The notes beneath the pieces were generated by a model. The model searched no databases. It was not told where the DNA came from and was given only the letters and a program-made list of their open reading frames with translations. Made by a program: the position numbers and the translations under genes. Of a stretch of DNA of 54,874 bases, positions 26,279 through 35,612 are shown one piece after another. The DNA is from Betaproteobacteria bacterium (GTDB lineage: Bacteria; Pseudomonadota; Gammaproteobacteria; Burkholderiales; Burkholderiaceae_D), in the NCBI GenBank assembly GCA_025356395.1, contig JANXTA010000175.1, positions 1 to 54,874 of the forward strand, given 5' to 3'. Within the stretch, counting starts at the first letter, position 1. Each line of letters begins with the position of its first letter.

Positions 26279-26413
26279 TCGACTTTTCGCGAATCCAGTC
26301 CGGTATATCGACCGTACAAGACCTGCCTTCGACACTCAGGTCGTCGGTGAGATGACGCGGATCACCCAGCGTGGTCCAGCGGCTTCTTCGACAGAACGAA
26401 CCGAGGAATATTC

Positions 26414-26965
26414 ATGAAGATTTCCAAGCTCGCAGGACTCATACTCGTCGCTATGATCAGCAGTGCCGCGGCGCCCGCCTTCGCTCAGGTGATGGTCGGT
26501 GGCGCCACGATGTATCCGACGAAGGACATCATCGACAACGCAGTCAACTCGGCGGACCACACCACGCTGGTTACCGCGGTCAAGGCCGCGGGCCTCGTCG
26601 ACACGCTCAAGGGCAAGGGTCCGTTCACGGTCTTCGCGCCGACCAACGCGGCCTTCGCCGCGTTGCCTGCCGGTACGGTCGACAACCTGCTGAAGCCGGA
26701 GAACAAGGCGACGCTGACCAAGATCCTGACCTATCACGTCGTCGCCGGTGACATGGATGCGGCCGCGCTGATGAAGGCCATCGCCGCGGGTGGCGGCAAG
26801 GCCACGCTGAAGACGGTCTCGGGTGGCACGCTGACCGCGATGAAGAGCGGCTCGGGCATCAGCGTCACCGACGAGAAGGGCGGCGTCGCCATGGTCACGA
26901 TCGCCAACGTCAAGCAATTGAACGGCGTGATCCACGTCGTCGACAAGGTCCTGCTGCCGAGCTGA
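26414..26965 (+). CDS. Exported fasciclin (FAS1) domain protein
   Basis: This 183-residue protein has a signal peptide (1-24, ending APAFA). One FAS1 domain has the H1 block [17 protein letters not shown] and the LTYHVVAGD segment. It ends [13 protein letters not shown], the usual FAS1 close. GAGGAAT before the ATG is a good ribosome site. Secreted single-FAS1 proteins are adhesion or cell-surface proteins of unclear function in bacteria. It is bounded downstream by a strong terminator. Confidence 0.9.
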   Translation: MKISKLAGLILVAMISSAAAPAFAQVMVGGATMYPTKDIIDNAVNSADHTTLVTAVKAAGLVDTLKGKGPFTVFAPTNAAFAALPAGTVDNLLKPENKATLTKILTYHVVAGDMDAAALMKAIAAGGGKATLKTVSGGTLTAMKSGSGISVTDEKGGVAMVTIANVKQLNGVIHVVDKVLLPS

Positions 26966-26984
26966 TCGACCGTCGCTGCGAAAG

Positions 26985-27018
26985 CGCCGCGATGTCCTGA
27001 ACATCGCGGCGTTTTTTT
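26985..27018 (+). terminator. Strong intrinsic terminator after the fasciclin gene
   Basis: CGCCGCGATGT (26985-26995) pairs perfectly with ACATCGCGGCG (27001-27011) around a 5-base loop and runs straight into seven T (27012-27018). This is the clearest rho-independent terminator in the window. Confidence 0.93.
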
Positions 27019-27176
27019 AAGTGGGTGGCGCACGGGGTCTTCGACGTTCGGGAACCGCCTCCCGCGAAAGCCCTCGTGGTCCGCTTCGCCGGACGATGGA
27101 TGGGCCAGTCCTGCATCCGGCGACATGCGATCCTCGCGGGTCGTTCGCGAACCGACCGCGAAGGAGCGAGGGAGCG

Positions 27177-27821
27177 ATGGGAAAAGTGCGTGTTGCGGGA
27201 TTCAGCATGTCGCTGGACGGCTTCGGCGCCGGGATCGAGCAGAGCCTGAATGCCCCGCTCGGTCGGCGTGGTCCGGCGCTCTTCCAGTGGTTCTTTCCGG
27301 CGCGGACGTTCCGCGCGATGACCGGGCCGGCTGGCGGGTACTAACAGATCGACAACGCGTTCGCGGCGCGAGCCATGGACGGCTTCGGCGCGTTCATCCT
27401 GGGCCGCAACATGTACGGCCCCGTGCGCGGCCCGTGGCCCGATGATTCCTGGAAGGGATGGTGGGGCGACGAGCCCCCGAACCACCCGCCCACCTTCGTC
27501 CTGACGAACCACGCCCGTGACCCTCTCGTGATGGAAGGGGGAACGACGTTCCATTTCGTCACCGGCGGGATCCACGAAGCGTTCGCGCTCGCGAGGCAGG
27601 CGGCGGGCGACCGGGATGACAAGATCGGAGGCGGCGTCGCGACGGTGAGGCAATACCTCCAGGCCGGTTTCGTCGGCTCGATGCACCTCGCGGTTTCTCC
27701 GGTCGTCCTCGGCCGGGGCGAGTCACTGTTGACCGGCATCGACCTCCCCGCGCTGGGCTTCACCGTGACGGAGCATCAGGACACCGCGCATGCGACGCAT
27801 GTCGTCCTCGAAAGCGGGTGA
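27177..27821 (+). pseudogene. RibD/DHFR-family reductase, broken by an in-frame stop
   Basis: A good ribosome site (AAGGAG...GGGAG) precedes the ATG at 27177. The frame then reads GFSMSLDGFGAG and AGGY, hits TAA at 27342-27344, and continues in the same frame with FAARAMDGFGAFILGRNMYG, FVLTNHARDPLVMEGGTTF and VATVRQYLQAGFVGSMHLAV to a stop at 27821. The joined product would be a normal-length (about 214 codons) dihydrofolate-reductase-family protein of the RibD C-terminal type. One nonsense codon separates an intact start from an intact end. The gene is therefore either recently inactivated or carries a sequence error. Confidence 0.8.
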
Positions 27822-27849
27822 CCCGGCACCGAGGCCCGACACCACGCAA

Positions 27850-28590
27850 TCAGGCCGACGTGCTGTCGCCGCGAACCACCCGGATCGATGCCCATCCGAC
27901 CAGCAAGGCCAGAAGACTCCAGATGATCGCGTACAGCAGGTGGTTGTCGGGGAACGCGATCACGGTCTGTCCGCCGACCGGCACGCCGCGCGCCACGGCG
28001 CCTTCGCTGCCGTCCGCAGCGTTCGCCGGATCCGCGTCGGCGTCGACGAAGTAGGGCGCCACGTCCTGCAGCCCGCGCGCGGTGGCGATGGCCTGCACGT
28101 CCCGCGAGTACCAGCGGTCCCGCACCGGATCGTTGTGTCGCAGGAAGCGCCCGCCCGGCTCGGTGACGCGCAGCAGACCGGTCACGTCGATGCGATCGCC
28201 GCGGCCGGCGAGCCGCGTGCGATCGTCGCTCGATACGAACCCGCGATTGACAAGCACCACCGCGCCGTCGTCCTGACGCAGCGGCACGACCAGCCAGTAG
28301 CCGCTGCCAAAGATCGTCACGGCCTGCACGAAGGTCTCGCGACCCGGCAGGACCGTGCCGGCGACGCGCACGTGGCGATACTCGTCGTCGTCGCGGGTGA
28401 CGAGCGACCAGCGTGCGCGCGGCGGCGCGGCTACCGGTTCCGCGTGGACACGCTGGTCGACCCGCTCGATCAGCGCGTGCTTCCAGGTGCGTCGTTCTAC
28501 CTGCCAGACGGCCAGGCCGACGAAGAGCAGGACCAGGCCCAGCAACGCGATCACCAGGGCGATGCGACCCGGAGTCAGCCGCGCATTCAA
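27850..28590 (-). CDS. SURF1-family protein
   Basis: This 246-residue protein has a span at each end (about 10-30 and 218-237) and a periplasmic domain between. SURF1 markers are FVGLAVWQVERRTWKHALI, VLVNRGFVSSDD, FLRHNDPVRDRWYSRDVQAI, APYFVDADADP and VIAFPDNHLLYAIIWSLLAL. SURF1 helps assemble haem-copper cytochrome oxidase. No cox genes are nearby. Instead it is the last gene of an ABC/AttH operon, overlapping attH by 4 bp (ATGA). Confidence 0.87.
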   Translation of the reverse strand: MNARLTPGRIALVIALLGLVLLFVGLAVWQVERRTWKHALIERVDQRVHAEPVAAPPRARWSLVTRDDDEYRHVRVAGTVLPGRETFVQAVTIFGSGYWLVVPLRQDDGAVVLVNRGFVSSDDRTRLAGRGDRIDVTGLLRVTEPGGRFLRHNDPVRDRWYSRDVQAIATARGLQDVAPYFVDADADPANAADGSEGAVARGVPVGGQTVIAFPDNHLLYAIIWSLLALLVGWASIRVVRGDSTSA

Positions 28591-29741
28591 AAGCGGATCG
28601 GGCTGAAGTAGCCGGTGAGTTCGAGGTAGCCCTTGCCGATCGGGAGACCGGCGGGATCCTTCACACGCACCGCGCCTTCCCAGTAGATCGTGCCGGTCGA
28701 CGCGCGACTGTCGAGTTCCTGGTCATCCATCAGCGGGTCGACCACGATCTTCAGCGGCGTGACGGCGGTACCGCTGATGGTGATCGCCTGCCGGACCGGC
28801 CACGTCGCCTTGCTGCGTGGCGAGGTCCATGATCGCAGCGTCGTGAAATCGAGGTCGCCGGGCGCGTAGCGCTCGATCCGCCCATCGACGAAGCGACGGG
28901 CGCCGCCGGCCCACAGCTTCGCGCCGTTTTTGTCGCGCATGCGGAACGCCATCAGCGCGCTGCCGTCGTCGAAGTTCAGGCCGATCCAGTCCCAGCCACT
29001 GGCCTGCGGATCGAGGTACGCGCTGGACCATTCGCGATCGAGCCACGCGGTGCCGGTGACCTTCACGTCGTGGCGACCCGCGGCGTCGATGCGTGCCACC
29101 GTCCCCGAGACCTTCAGTTGCGGCACGCTGTAGTAGCGGCTCGCATCGCGAGGCACCGGCCCCTTCTGCGAATAGCCGGGGCGTGATGCGTCGGCGCCTT
29201 CGGCCAGCATGGGTCCGATGGCGGCGATGTCGAGATCCAGGGTGAAGCGAGCCCCGTCGACGTGGGTCTTGAAGTGCAACGTGGCGGCCTCGGGCGAGTC
29301 GCCTGGCGAGTCGCGCTTCGGGTCGGCGACGCGCTCGAAGCGCCAGCCATCGAGCACGACGCTGGCGTCGGCTTCGGACGCTTCCGCGATTCCGAAGCCC
29401 GCGCGTGCGATGCGCTGGTCATGCTCGAGATGACCGACCTTGGGGTCTGCGAGCGCGGCATGTGCGAACAGCAGTTGACGCGGCGCGAAGCGACTCGGGT
29501 TGGCGTCGTCGACATCGAGCCGCGAGCGGAAGAACGTGACCTGGAAGCCGAGGTCCTCGCCATCGGCTGTCTTCAGCCAGCCGGTGACGTACCACCATTC
29601 GGTGCGGAAGTCGGGGTGGGCACCGTGGTCGCGGGGGAAGGTGAACCGCTGGTCCGTCGGCGCATCCGGATAGACCGGTCGCGCCGCGATCGCCATCGTC
29701 GAGGCGATCAGCAGGACCAGCATCGACAGGACGCGGTTCAC
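28587..29741 (-). CDS. AttH/CrtC lipocalin-type hydrolase or hydratase
   Basis: This 384-residue protein is started at a GTG (29741) that overlaps the stop of the permease gene, with GGAGG just upstream. A signal peptide (about 1-19) precedes a two-lipocalin fold. Family signatures are FPRDHGAHPDFRTEWWYVTG, LGFQVTFFRS, AWLDREWSS and GWDWIGLNFDDGSALMAF. Relatives include Agrobacterium AttH and carotenoid 1,2-hydratase CrtC. The partner genes on the upstream side form the same ABC set as attEFG. The real substrate is unknown, and a polyene or lipid is plausible given the ketosynthase genes further upstream. Confidence 0.85.
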   Translation of the reverse strand: MNRVLSMLVLLIASTMAIAARPVYPDAPTDQRFTFPRDHGAHPDFRTEWWYVTGWLKTADGEDLGFQVTFFRSRLDVDDANPSRFAPRQLLFAHAALADPKVGHLEHDQRIARAGFGIAEASEADASVVLDGWRFERVADPKRDSPGDSPEAATLHFKTHVDGARFTLDLDIAAIGPMLAEGADASRPGYSQKGPVPRDASRYYSVPQLKVSGTVARIDAAGRHDVKVTGTAWLDREWSSAYLDPQASGWDWIGLNFDDGSALMAFRMRDKNGAKLWAGGARRFVDGRIERYAPGDLDFTTLRSWTSPRSKATWPVRQAITISGTAVTPLKIVVDPLMDDQELDSRASTGTIYWEGAVRVKDPAGLPIGKGYLELTGYFSPIRF

Positions 29742-32341
29742 CAGTCCTCCCGAACCGCCATCACCGCGTCGTGCGCCAGCGCGCGGCGCCCCGAGAAGAC
29801 CGCCGTCCCGGAAGCCGCGACAACCAGCGCGATCCCCACCGCGGCCAGGGTCGGCCACGGCACATCGGTATCCATCGTCCAGTGGAACGACTGCGGATTC
29901 ACGACGTGGATCAGCACCTGGCTCATCGCGAGGCCGAGCGCGCCGCCGGCCAATGCACCGACCACGCCGAGCAACGCGCCCTCGGCCGCGAGCTCGGCCA
30001 CGATCTGGCGTTTCAACACGCCGATGTGCCTGAGCATCCCGAACTCCTTCGAGCGTGCCAGGGTCTGCGCCGAGAAGGTCGCGGCTACGCCGGCCAGGCC
30101 GATCGCGATCGCGACGGCCTGCAGCAGGTAGGTGACGACGAAGCTGCGGTCAAAGATCGCGAGCGAGATCGCGCGGATCGTGCCGGGCTCGGCGAACTCG
30201 GCGCGCTTTCGCAAGACCTCGGGCAGCGCCTTGCGCAGATCGTCGATCACGGCTGGTGTCGAGGCTCCCTTCACGAGGTCGATGCCCGCATCGGTGAAGA
30301 CCGTGTCGCCGGTCACGCGCGTGTAGTCGTCGCGTCGCATCACCACGCTGCCGAACTGTCGCGCGTAGTCGCGCCACACGCCCGCCACCACGTAACGCGG
30401 CTTGCCGACCGCGCCGATCGGCAGTTCGATCGCATCGCCGAGCGAGGCGCCGTACAGATCGACCATCGCCTCCGAGATCCAAACGCGAATGGCGCCTTCG
30501 GCGATCGGCTTCGATGCGCTGGCGATCAGCGGCAGGCGGTGCTCGGGATGGTCGCGATCGAGGTCGCGCACGATCAGGTTCACCGGAGGGCGCGCGGGCT
30601 CGAGATCGAGCGGGATCACCTTCTGCATCTCGATGCGAGCCACGCCCTGCACGGCGCGTAGTCGATCGACGTCGTCGGGCATCAGGCCGCCGTCCGCGAC
30701 GCTGCCGGTGCGCAGGTACAGGTCGGCCGCGAGCAACTGTCCCAGCCACGCATCGACCGAGTGCCGGAAGCTGCCGATCATCACGGTCATCGCGACCATC
30801 AGGCTAGCCGACGCGACGATGCCGCACAGCGCGACGGAGGCGGCCGACGGTGCCGCCCACAGGCGTCGCAGCGCGAGGTCGATGGCGACGGGTCGCGGAC
30901 GCCGGCTCGTCGCCAGCGGCGCGAGCAGCAGGCGCGCGAGCCACGGCATCGCGGCGATGCCGCCGAACAGCAGCAGGGCCATCGACACGTAGCCGAGGAT
31001 CGGCAGGCCGGCGACCGCGGGCAGCAGCGCACACGCGACGCCGGCGCCGAGCAGTGCGGCGGCCCCCCAAGGCGAAGGGCGCTGCGAGCCCACGTCGCTG
31101 CCCGCGGACTTCAACGCCGCGGCCGGTGCCGCGCGCGCGGCGGCCCGCGCCGGGAAGTAGCTGCCGATCAGCGCGGCCGCGAGCCCCAACACGAAGAACA
31201 GCGCGGCCGCATCGGGAGCCGCGACCACGATGCGATGCAGGTCGAAGCCGGTCCTGGCGAAGTAGCCGCCACCGAGATCGCCGCCGAAATAGCGCAACGC
31301 GCCGGCTGCGAAAGCGATTCCGAGCGCGAGGCCGAGCACGCCGCCGACGAGTCCCTGCAAGGTTCCTTCGGCCAGGACCTGTGCGATCACGCGCACGCGC
31401 CGGACGCCGATCACGCGCAGCAGCGCGAGCTGGGCGCGACGTCGCGCGACGGCCAGCGACTGCGTGGAATAGACCAAGAAGGCGCCCGTGAACAACGCCA
31501 TCAGCGCGAGCATGTCGAGGTTGACGCGATAGGCCCGCGACAGGTCGCCGGCGCGTTCGCGATCGTCGTCGGCGCTGGTGAGCTGGGTACCGGCGGGCAG
31601 CAGAGCCGTGATCGCAACCCTGGCGTGTGCGGCGTCACTGCCTTCGACGAGGCGCAGGTCGATGCGCGACAGGCGGCCGAGCCGACCCAGTCGCCACTGG
31701 GCGCCCGCGATGTCCATCGAAGCCATGAACAGGCGTCTCGCACGCAGCGGACTCGCGGGCGATGGCGCGTTCGCGTCCGGCTCCGTGGTCGCGAGTCGAC
31801 CGGCGACGCGCAGGGCGACCGTGCGGCCATCGACCTGCACGAGCAACGGGTCGCCGACGCGCTTCTTCAGCGCATCGAGCAACGCTGGGGCGACGAAGAC
31901 CGCATCCGGATCGAACCAGGCGGTCGTCGACGCGGCTTCGATGGTGCCCGCGTCGGGACGACCGATCAGCATCGGCGTGACCTGCGCTGCTCGCAGGATG
32001 TCGATGCCGCTGACGCGCAGCGTGATCGTCGGATCGTCGACCAGCGTCACGTCGCGCTCGACCACCGGGCTCGCGACCGCGATCGAAGACGATGCCTTTG
32101 CACCTGCCAGCTTCGCGTAGATCGCTTCGTCGAAGCCCTGACCGCCAGTGGCGACGACCTGCAGGTCCGCGGCGCCCCGCAGGCGATTGAGGCCGCCGGT
32201 GAAGTTGTCGAGGGCCACGGTATTGACCAGATGCACCGCATAGCCGAGCGCGACGCCGATCGCGATGGCCGCGACCGAGAGCGCGTTGCGCACGGGTTGT
32301 GCTCGCCACTCGCCCCACGCCAGCCACGCGAGCAGCGTCAT
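29738..32341 (-). CDS. FtsX-type ABC transporter permease
   Basis: This 867-residue inner-membrane protein has the MacB/LolC-E-like double FtsX layout. There is an N-terminal span (WRAQPVRNALSVAAIAIGVA), a large periplasmic domain, three spans with ARRRAQLALLRVIGVRRVRV, a second set of spans and periplasmic domain, and a C-terminal FtsX unit with RSKEFGMLRHIGVLKRQ. It should pair with the ATPase encoded upstream, which it overlaps by 4 bp. Such systems move lipids or lipoproteins, or act mechanically on the envelope, rather than pumping small solutes. Confidence 0.87.
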   Translation of the reverse strand: MTLLAWLAWGEWRAQPVRNALSVAAIAIGVALGYAVHLVNTVALDNFTGGLNRLRGAADLQVVATGGQGFDEAIYAKLAGAKASSSIAVASPVVERDVTLVDDPTITLRVSGIDILRAAQVTPMLIGRPDAGTIEAASTTAWFDPDAVFVAPALLDALKKRVGDPLLVQVDGRTVALRVAGRLATTEPDANAPSPASPLRARRLFMASMDIAGAQWRLGRLGRLSRIDLRLVEGSDAAHARVAITALLPAGTQLTSADDDRERAGDLSRAYRVNLDMLALMALFTGAFLVYSTQSLAVARRRAQLALLRVIGVRRVRVIAQVLAEGTLQGLVGGVLGLALGIAFAAGALRYFGGDLGGGYFARTGFDLHRIVVAAPDAAALFFVLGLAAALIGSYFPARAAARAAPAAALKSAGSDVGSQRPSPWGAAALLGAGVACALLPAVAGLPILGYVSMALLLFGGIAAMPWLARLLLAPLATSRRPRPVAIDLALRRLWAAPSAASVALCGIVASASLMVAMTVMIGSFRHSVDAWLGQLLAADLYLRTGSVADGGLMPDDVDRLRAVQGVARIEMQKVIPLDLEPARPPVNLIVRDLDRDHPEHRLPLIASASKPIAEGAIRVWISEAMVDLYGASLGDAIELPIGAVGKPRYVVAGVWRDYARQFGSVVMRRDDYTRVTGDTVFTDAGIDLVKGASTPAVIDDLRKALPEVLRKRAEFAEPGTIRAISLAIFDRSFVVTYLLQAVAIAIGLAGVAATFSAQTLARSKEFGMLRHIGVLKRQIVAELAAEGALLGVVGALAGGALGLAMSQVLIHVVNPQSFHWTMDTDVPWPTLAAVGIALVVAASGTAVFSGRRALAHDAVMAVREDW

Positions 32342-33012
32342 GTGCGCGCCGCGAGACCCGTCGCGCGCAACGTGAGCACCCGGTCGGCACGCGCGGCCGC
32401 GACCTCGGAGTGGGTCACGAGCAGGGTCGCCGCACCGCTCGCGCGACGCTGTTCGTCGATCACCTCGAGCACGCGCGCCGCGGTGTCGGGGTCAAGGTTG
32501 CCGGTCGGCTCGTCGAGCAGCAGCAGGGCCGGTCCGTGGATCAGCGCGCGCGCGATCGCGACGCGCTGCAGTTCGCCGCCCGACAGCACGGCGGGGAAGT
32601 CGCGGCCACGACCGGCCAGGCCGACGGCCGTGAGCATCGCCGTCGCGCGCGCCTCGATGCGGGCACGCGACAAGCCTTGCAGCAGCAGCGGTAATCCGAC
32701 GTTCTGTTCGATGTCGAGATGCGGCAGGACGTGGAAGGCCTGGAACACGAAGCCCATACGGTCGCGCCGCAGCAGCGTCGTCGCGTCGTCGCTCATCGAT
32801 GCGAGCTCACGGTCTTCGAAGCGCACGTGGCCGCGATCGATACCGTCGAGTCCCGCGACGATGTTGAGCAGCGTGGACTTGCCGATGCCCGACTCGCCCA
32901 TCACGGCAACGAACTCGCCGGGGGCGATCAGCAGGTCGATATTCGAGTACAGCACCCGGCCGTTCGGCAGGCGCTTCTCGAGGCCGGTGATATCGAGGAG
33001 GGGAGGGGTCAA
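32338..33012 (-). CDS. LolD-like ABC transporter ATPase
   Basis: This protein has about 224 residues if started at the TTG at 33012 (TPPLLDITGLEKRLPNG). A TTG at 33045 would add 11 residues, and neither has a strong ribosome site. Walker A is GESGIGKST, with the second glycine of GxxGxGKS kept. The signature is LSGGELQRVAIARAL, Walker B is ALLLLDEPTGNLD and the H-loop is LLVTHS. It powers the FtsX permease with which it overlaps (ATGA). Confidence 0.87.
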   Translation of the reverse strand: MTPPLLDITGLEKRLPNGRVLYSNIDLLIAPGEFVAVMGESGIGKSTLLNIVAGLDGIDRGHVRFEDRELASMSDDATTLLRRDRMGFVFQAFHVLPHLDIEQNVGLPLLLQGLSRARIEARATAMLTAVGLAGRGRDFPAVLSGGELQRVAIARALIHGPALLLLDEPTGNLDPDTAARVLEVIDEQRRASGAATLLVTHSEVAAARADRVLTLRATGLAART

Positions 33013-33073
33013 GGGGATCCGGAAGGACTGGTCAACGCCGTGCAACCGCAGCTGGACATGCCACGACGCTAGG

Positions 33074-33091
33074 TTCCCGCGTCCGCGGGAA
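33074..33091. repeat. REP-like palindrome
   Basis: TTCCCGCG-TC-CGCGGGAA forms an 8-bp hairpin in the gap between the halogenase-like gene and the ABC ATPase gene. It is of the same type as the pair at 15324-15395 and has no T-run. It may attenuate transcription inside the putative long operon. Confidence 0.45.
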
Positions 33092-33102
33092 GGACGGAAG
33101 GT

Positions 33103-34710
33103 CTAGGCGGCCATCCCGAATAGCAGCGACGACGTGCTCTGCGCGTCCGAGGTCGTAGCGCTCGCGGTATCGGCCGCGGCCATCGCCTCGATCTCGCTGG
33201 CCAGCGACTCGAGCTGTGCGACGTTGGTCAGGATGCGTTGCCGAAAGGCATCGTCGTCGAGTACGTCGCGCAGACCGCGGTTCAGTTCCGCGAACCACGG
33301 CAGGCTCGCCTGGTCGAGCATCACGCCCGATCGTCTGTGCGCCGGATCGGTCGCGGTGCCCCAGGCGTTGAGCGTCTTCTGGACCGACGCGTTGAGGCGG
33401 CTCGCACGTCGCAGCGGCTCGGCAAGGGCCGTGATGGCGGCCCGATCGGTCAGGCGCTTCTGGAAGAACAGTTGGCACAACACGCCCCAGTAGTAGGTGT
33501 AGTCCCACAGCACCTTGACCGGCATCACGCGCTCGTTGCCGAACAGCGCGTACTGGCCCTGGTAGAGCGTCAGCGTGCTCTCGTAGAAAGAGCGGAACAG
33601 CTCGCCGTAGAAGAACGACTGCGTGCGGATCGCCTCGCCGGCGCGCTCGGCGCGGATCAGGTCGGTGATCAGCGTGTTGCCGATCGCGATGAAGTCGGAG
33701 CCCGGCGAATAGAAAGGATCGAGGAACCAGCCGGCCTCGCCGGTCAGCGCCCAGCGGTCGGCCGAGAAGGTCTGCTTGCAGCCGTACGAGAAGTCCTTGT
33801 AGTAGGCGAAGTCCATCAGCGCGTCGGGTTTCGCATCGAGCACGCGCCGGATCGCTTCGTGGACCGATGGCTGATGCGTCGCGATCCACGCCATCGCCTT
33901 CTCGAAGGCGTCCATGCTTTTCAGCGGATGGGTCGCCGCGTCGGCCACGATGCCGACCGAATGCGCGCCCGACCCGAGCGGGATCAGCCACAGCCAGTAG
34001 CCGGCGCCGCACAGGTGGTTGGTCGACAGCCAGCGCGCGGACGGCGAGCAGCGGGCGCGCCATGCCGGGTCGTCGACCCAGGTGTCGATCTCGAGGCGTT
34101 CCGACAATCGGAACCACACCGCGTTGGCGTCGTGACCGTTGTCTTCAGCGAGGTCGAGCTTGCGCTTCAGCAGGCCGGCACGACCCGATGCGTCGATCAG
34201 CCAGTCGGCGACGATGGTCTCGCGCACGCCGTCCTTCTCGACCTCGACGCGATGGCCGTCGGCTTGCAGGTCGATGCGCTTGACGACGGACCCGACGTCG
34301 TAGCGCGTGCCGCGCCGCACGGCTTCCTCGCCGAGAAAGTTCTCGAAGACGCCGCGATCGATCTGCCACGAAGGCGTCGACAGGTAGCGACTCGCGCCGA
34401 GTTCTGTGACGTCTTGCAGGTCACGCTGGCCTTCGGAGAAGAAGAAGCGGAAGCCGAACTTGCGCAGGTGCTTTGCATCGAGGTGCTCGCGCAGGCCGAG
34501 GGTATCGGCGAAGTAGTGCGCGCCGATCTCGACGCTGGACTCGCCGATCTTGTGGGTCGCCGCGGGTGCGGGCGTGGCGCGGCGCTCGACGACGCGGACG
34601 TCGAGCCCGGGCATCGCATCTCTGAGTTGCAGCGCGAGCGTCAGACCCGCGAGACCTCCCCCGGCAATCAGGACATCGTGCTTCGAGATCGTGGGGGATG
34701 GGTCGGGCAT
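33103..34710 (-). CDS. Flavin-dependent halogenase-like oxidoreductase
   Basis: This 535-residue FAD enzyme has an N-terminal dinucleotide fold, HDVLIAGGGLAGLTLALQL. HKIGESSVEIGAHYF and a later WLWLIP (239-244) match the WxWxIP signature of flavin halogenases. LTGEAGWFLDPFYSPGSDF is the usual FAD-domain block of that family. The tryptophan and proline of the signature are intact, which argues for halogenase-type chemistry. Such proteins are also found in aryl-polyene and xanthomonadin pigment clusters. The gene follows two ketosynthase-type genes by 44 bp, so a polyketide-derived substrate is likely. A non-halogenating hydroxylase is the main alternative. Confidence 0.72.
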   Translation of the reverse strand: MPDPSPTISKHDVLIAGGGLAGLTLALQLRDAMPGLDVRVVERRATPAPAATHKIGESSVEIGAHYFADTLGLREHLDAKHLRKFGFRFFFSEGQRDLQDVTELGASRYLSTPSWQIDRGVFENFLGEEAVRRGTRYDVGSVVKRIDLQADGHRVEVEKDGVRETIVADWLIDASGRAGLLKRKLDLAEDNGHDANAVWFRLSERLEIDTWVDDPAWRARCSPSARWLSTNHLCGAGYWLWLIPLGSGAHSVGIVADAATHPLKSMDAFEKAMAWIATHQPSVHEAIRRVLDAKPDALMDFAYYKDFSYGCKQTFSADRWALTGEAGWFLDPFYSPGSDFIAIGNTLITDLIRAERAGEAIRTQSFFYGELFRSFYESTLTLYQGQYALFGNERVMPVKVLWDYTYYWGVLCQLFFQKRLTDRAAITALAEPLRRASRLNASVQKTLNAWGTATDPAHRRSGVMLDQASLPWFAELNRGLRDVLDDDAFRQRILTNVAQLESLASEIEAMAAADTASATTSDAQSTSSLLFGMAA

Positions 34711-34754
34711 CGGAAGCTCTTGGAACGGTGGGTTGTGAAGCGAACCGCTCGAGC

Positions 34755-35612
34755 TTACTCGATCGTTTCGTGGAGGTCGGCGGGCGTTCGCACGCGGGTC
34801 GGCGTGACGTGCACGGCGATCGTCGAGGCCGCGTCCATCGCGAAGTCGACCGTGGTCTCGACCGCTCGTGCCAGGCGTTCGAGCAGCGCGACCGCGAGGG
34901 CTGCCGGACTGGACGCCGCGAGTCCGCGGAAGGCCTCGTTGGCCGGCGACGGATCGCTCGATACGCGCGCATCGAGGGACAGCGACAGGCCGGGCAGCAA
35001 CTCTCCGGACTCGAAGGGCGAGAGCAGCAGGGCCGAGCCGAACAACGCGGTGTTTGGCGCGGCGCGCGCGAGCAGACCGACCGCGGGCGTGTCGAAGACG
35101 ACCAGCAGCACCGGCCGGGCCTCCGCGATCACCTGCGTCACCGCCTCGAGCAGTCCGAGCGCGAAGCTCGCATCGCCCGCGGCGAGGGCCGTCGACGGTC
35201 CGAAGCTCGGCGTCGCGATGCTCCAGTAGCCGGCGGCCGCGTTGTGCACCGAGTGATGGAAGCGTGTCGGTGACAGCTGCGTCGGGTCGCTGGCGAGTGT
35301 GGCGCAAAGGTAGTCGACGATGGCGAGGTCGCCGTGGGCCGACGCGAACACCGACGCCATCGACCGCAAGTCGAAATACTTGCGTTCGGCCGCCATCGCG
35401 AGCGCCTCCCTCGCCACTTCGAGGGCGACCGCGACGCCGTCGGGGACGCGCCGTCTTTCGGCGGCGGGCAGCAGCAACGGGGTCGGTCGGCGGGTCTCCG
35501 ATGCAGCCGATGCGCGCGGCCGGCCGAGCAAGGCCGAACGCATCGCGGGCCAGGTCTCGAAGCCCGCGGCCCAGGCACCGATCCCCGAGACGGTGACGCG
35601 TAGCGGTTTCAC
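34755..35612 (-). CDS. Beta-ketoacyl synthase chain-length-factor-like protein
   Basis: This 285-residue protein is of the Ketoacyl-synt_2 type (PF13723). It shows SGIGAWAAGFETWPAMR, FASAHGDLAIVDYLCATLA and FHHSVHNAAAGYWSIATPS. The catalytic Cys and His residues of a true ketosynthase are absent. It should therefore act as a partner of the ketosynthase upstream, as in aryl-polyene clusters. The overlap with that gene is 4 bp (ATGA). Confidence 0.8.
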   Translation of the reverse strand: MKPLRVTVSGIGAWAAGFETWPAMRSALLGRPRASAASETRRPTPLLLPAAERRRVPDGVAVALEVAREALAMAAERKYFDLRSMASVFASAHGDLAIVDYLCATLASDPTQLSPTRFHHSVHNAAAGYWSIATPSFGPSTALAAGDASFALGLLEAVTQVIAEARPVLLVVFDTPAVGLLARAAPNTALFGSALLLSPFESGELLPGLSLSLDARVSSDPSPANEAFRGLAASSPAALAVALLERLARAVETTVDFAMDAASTIAVHVTPTRVRTPADLHETIE

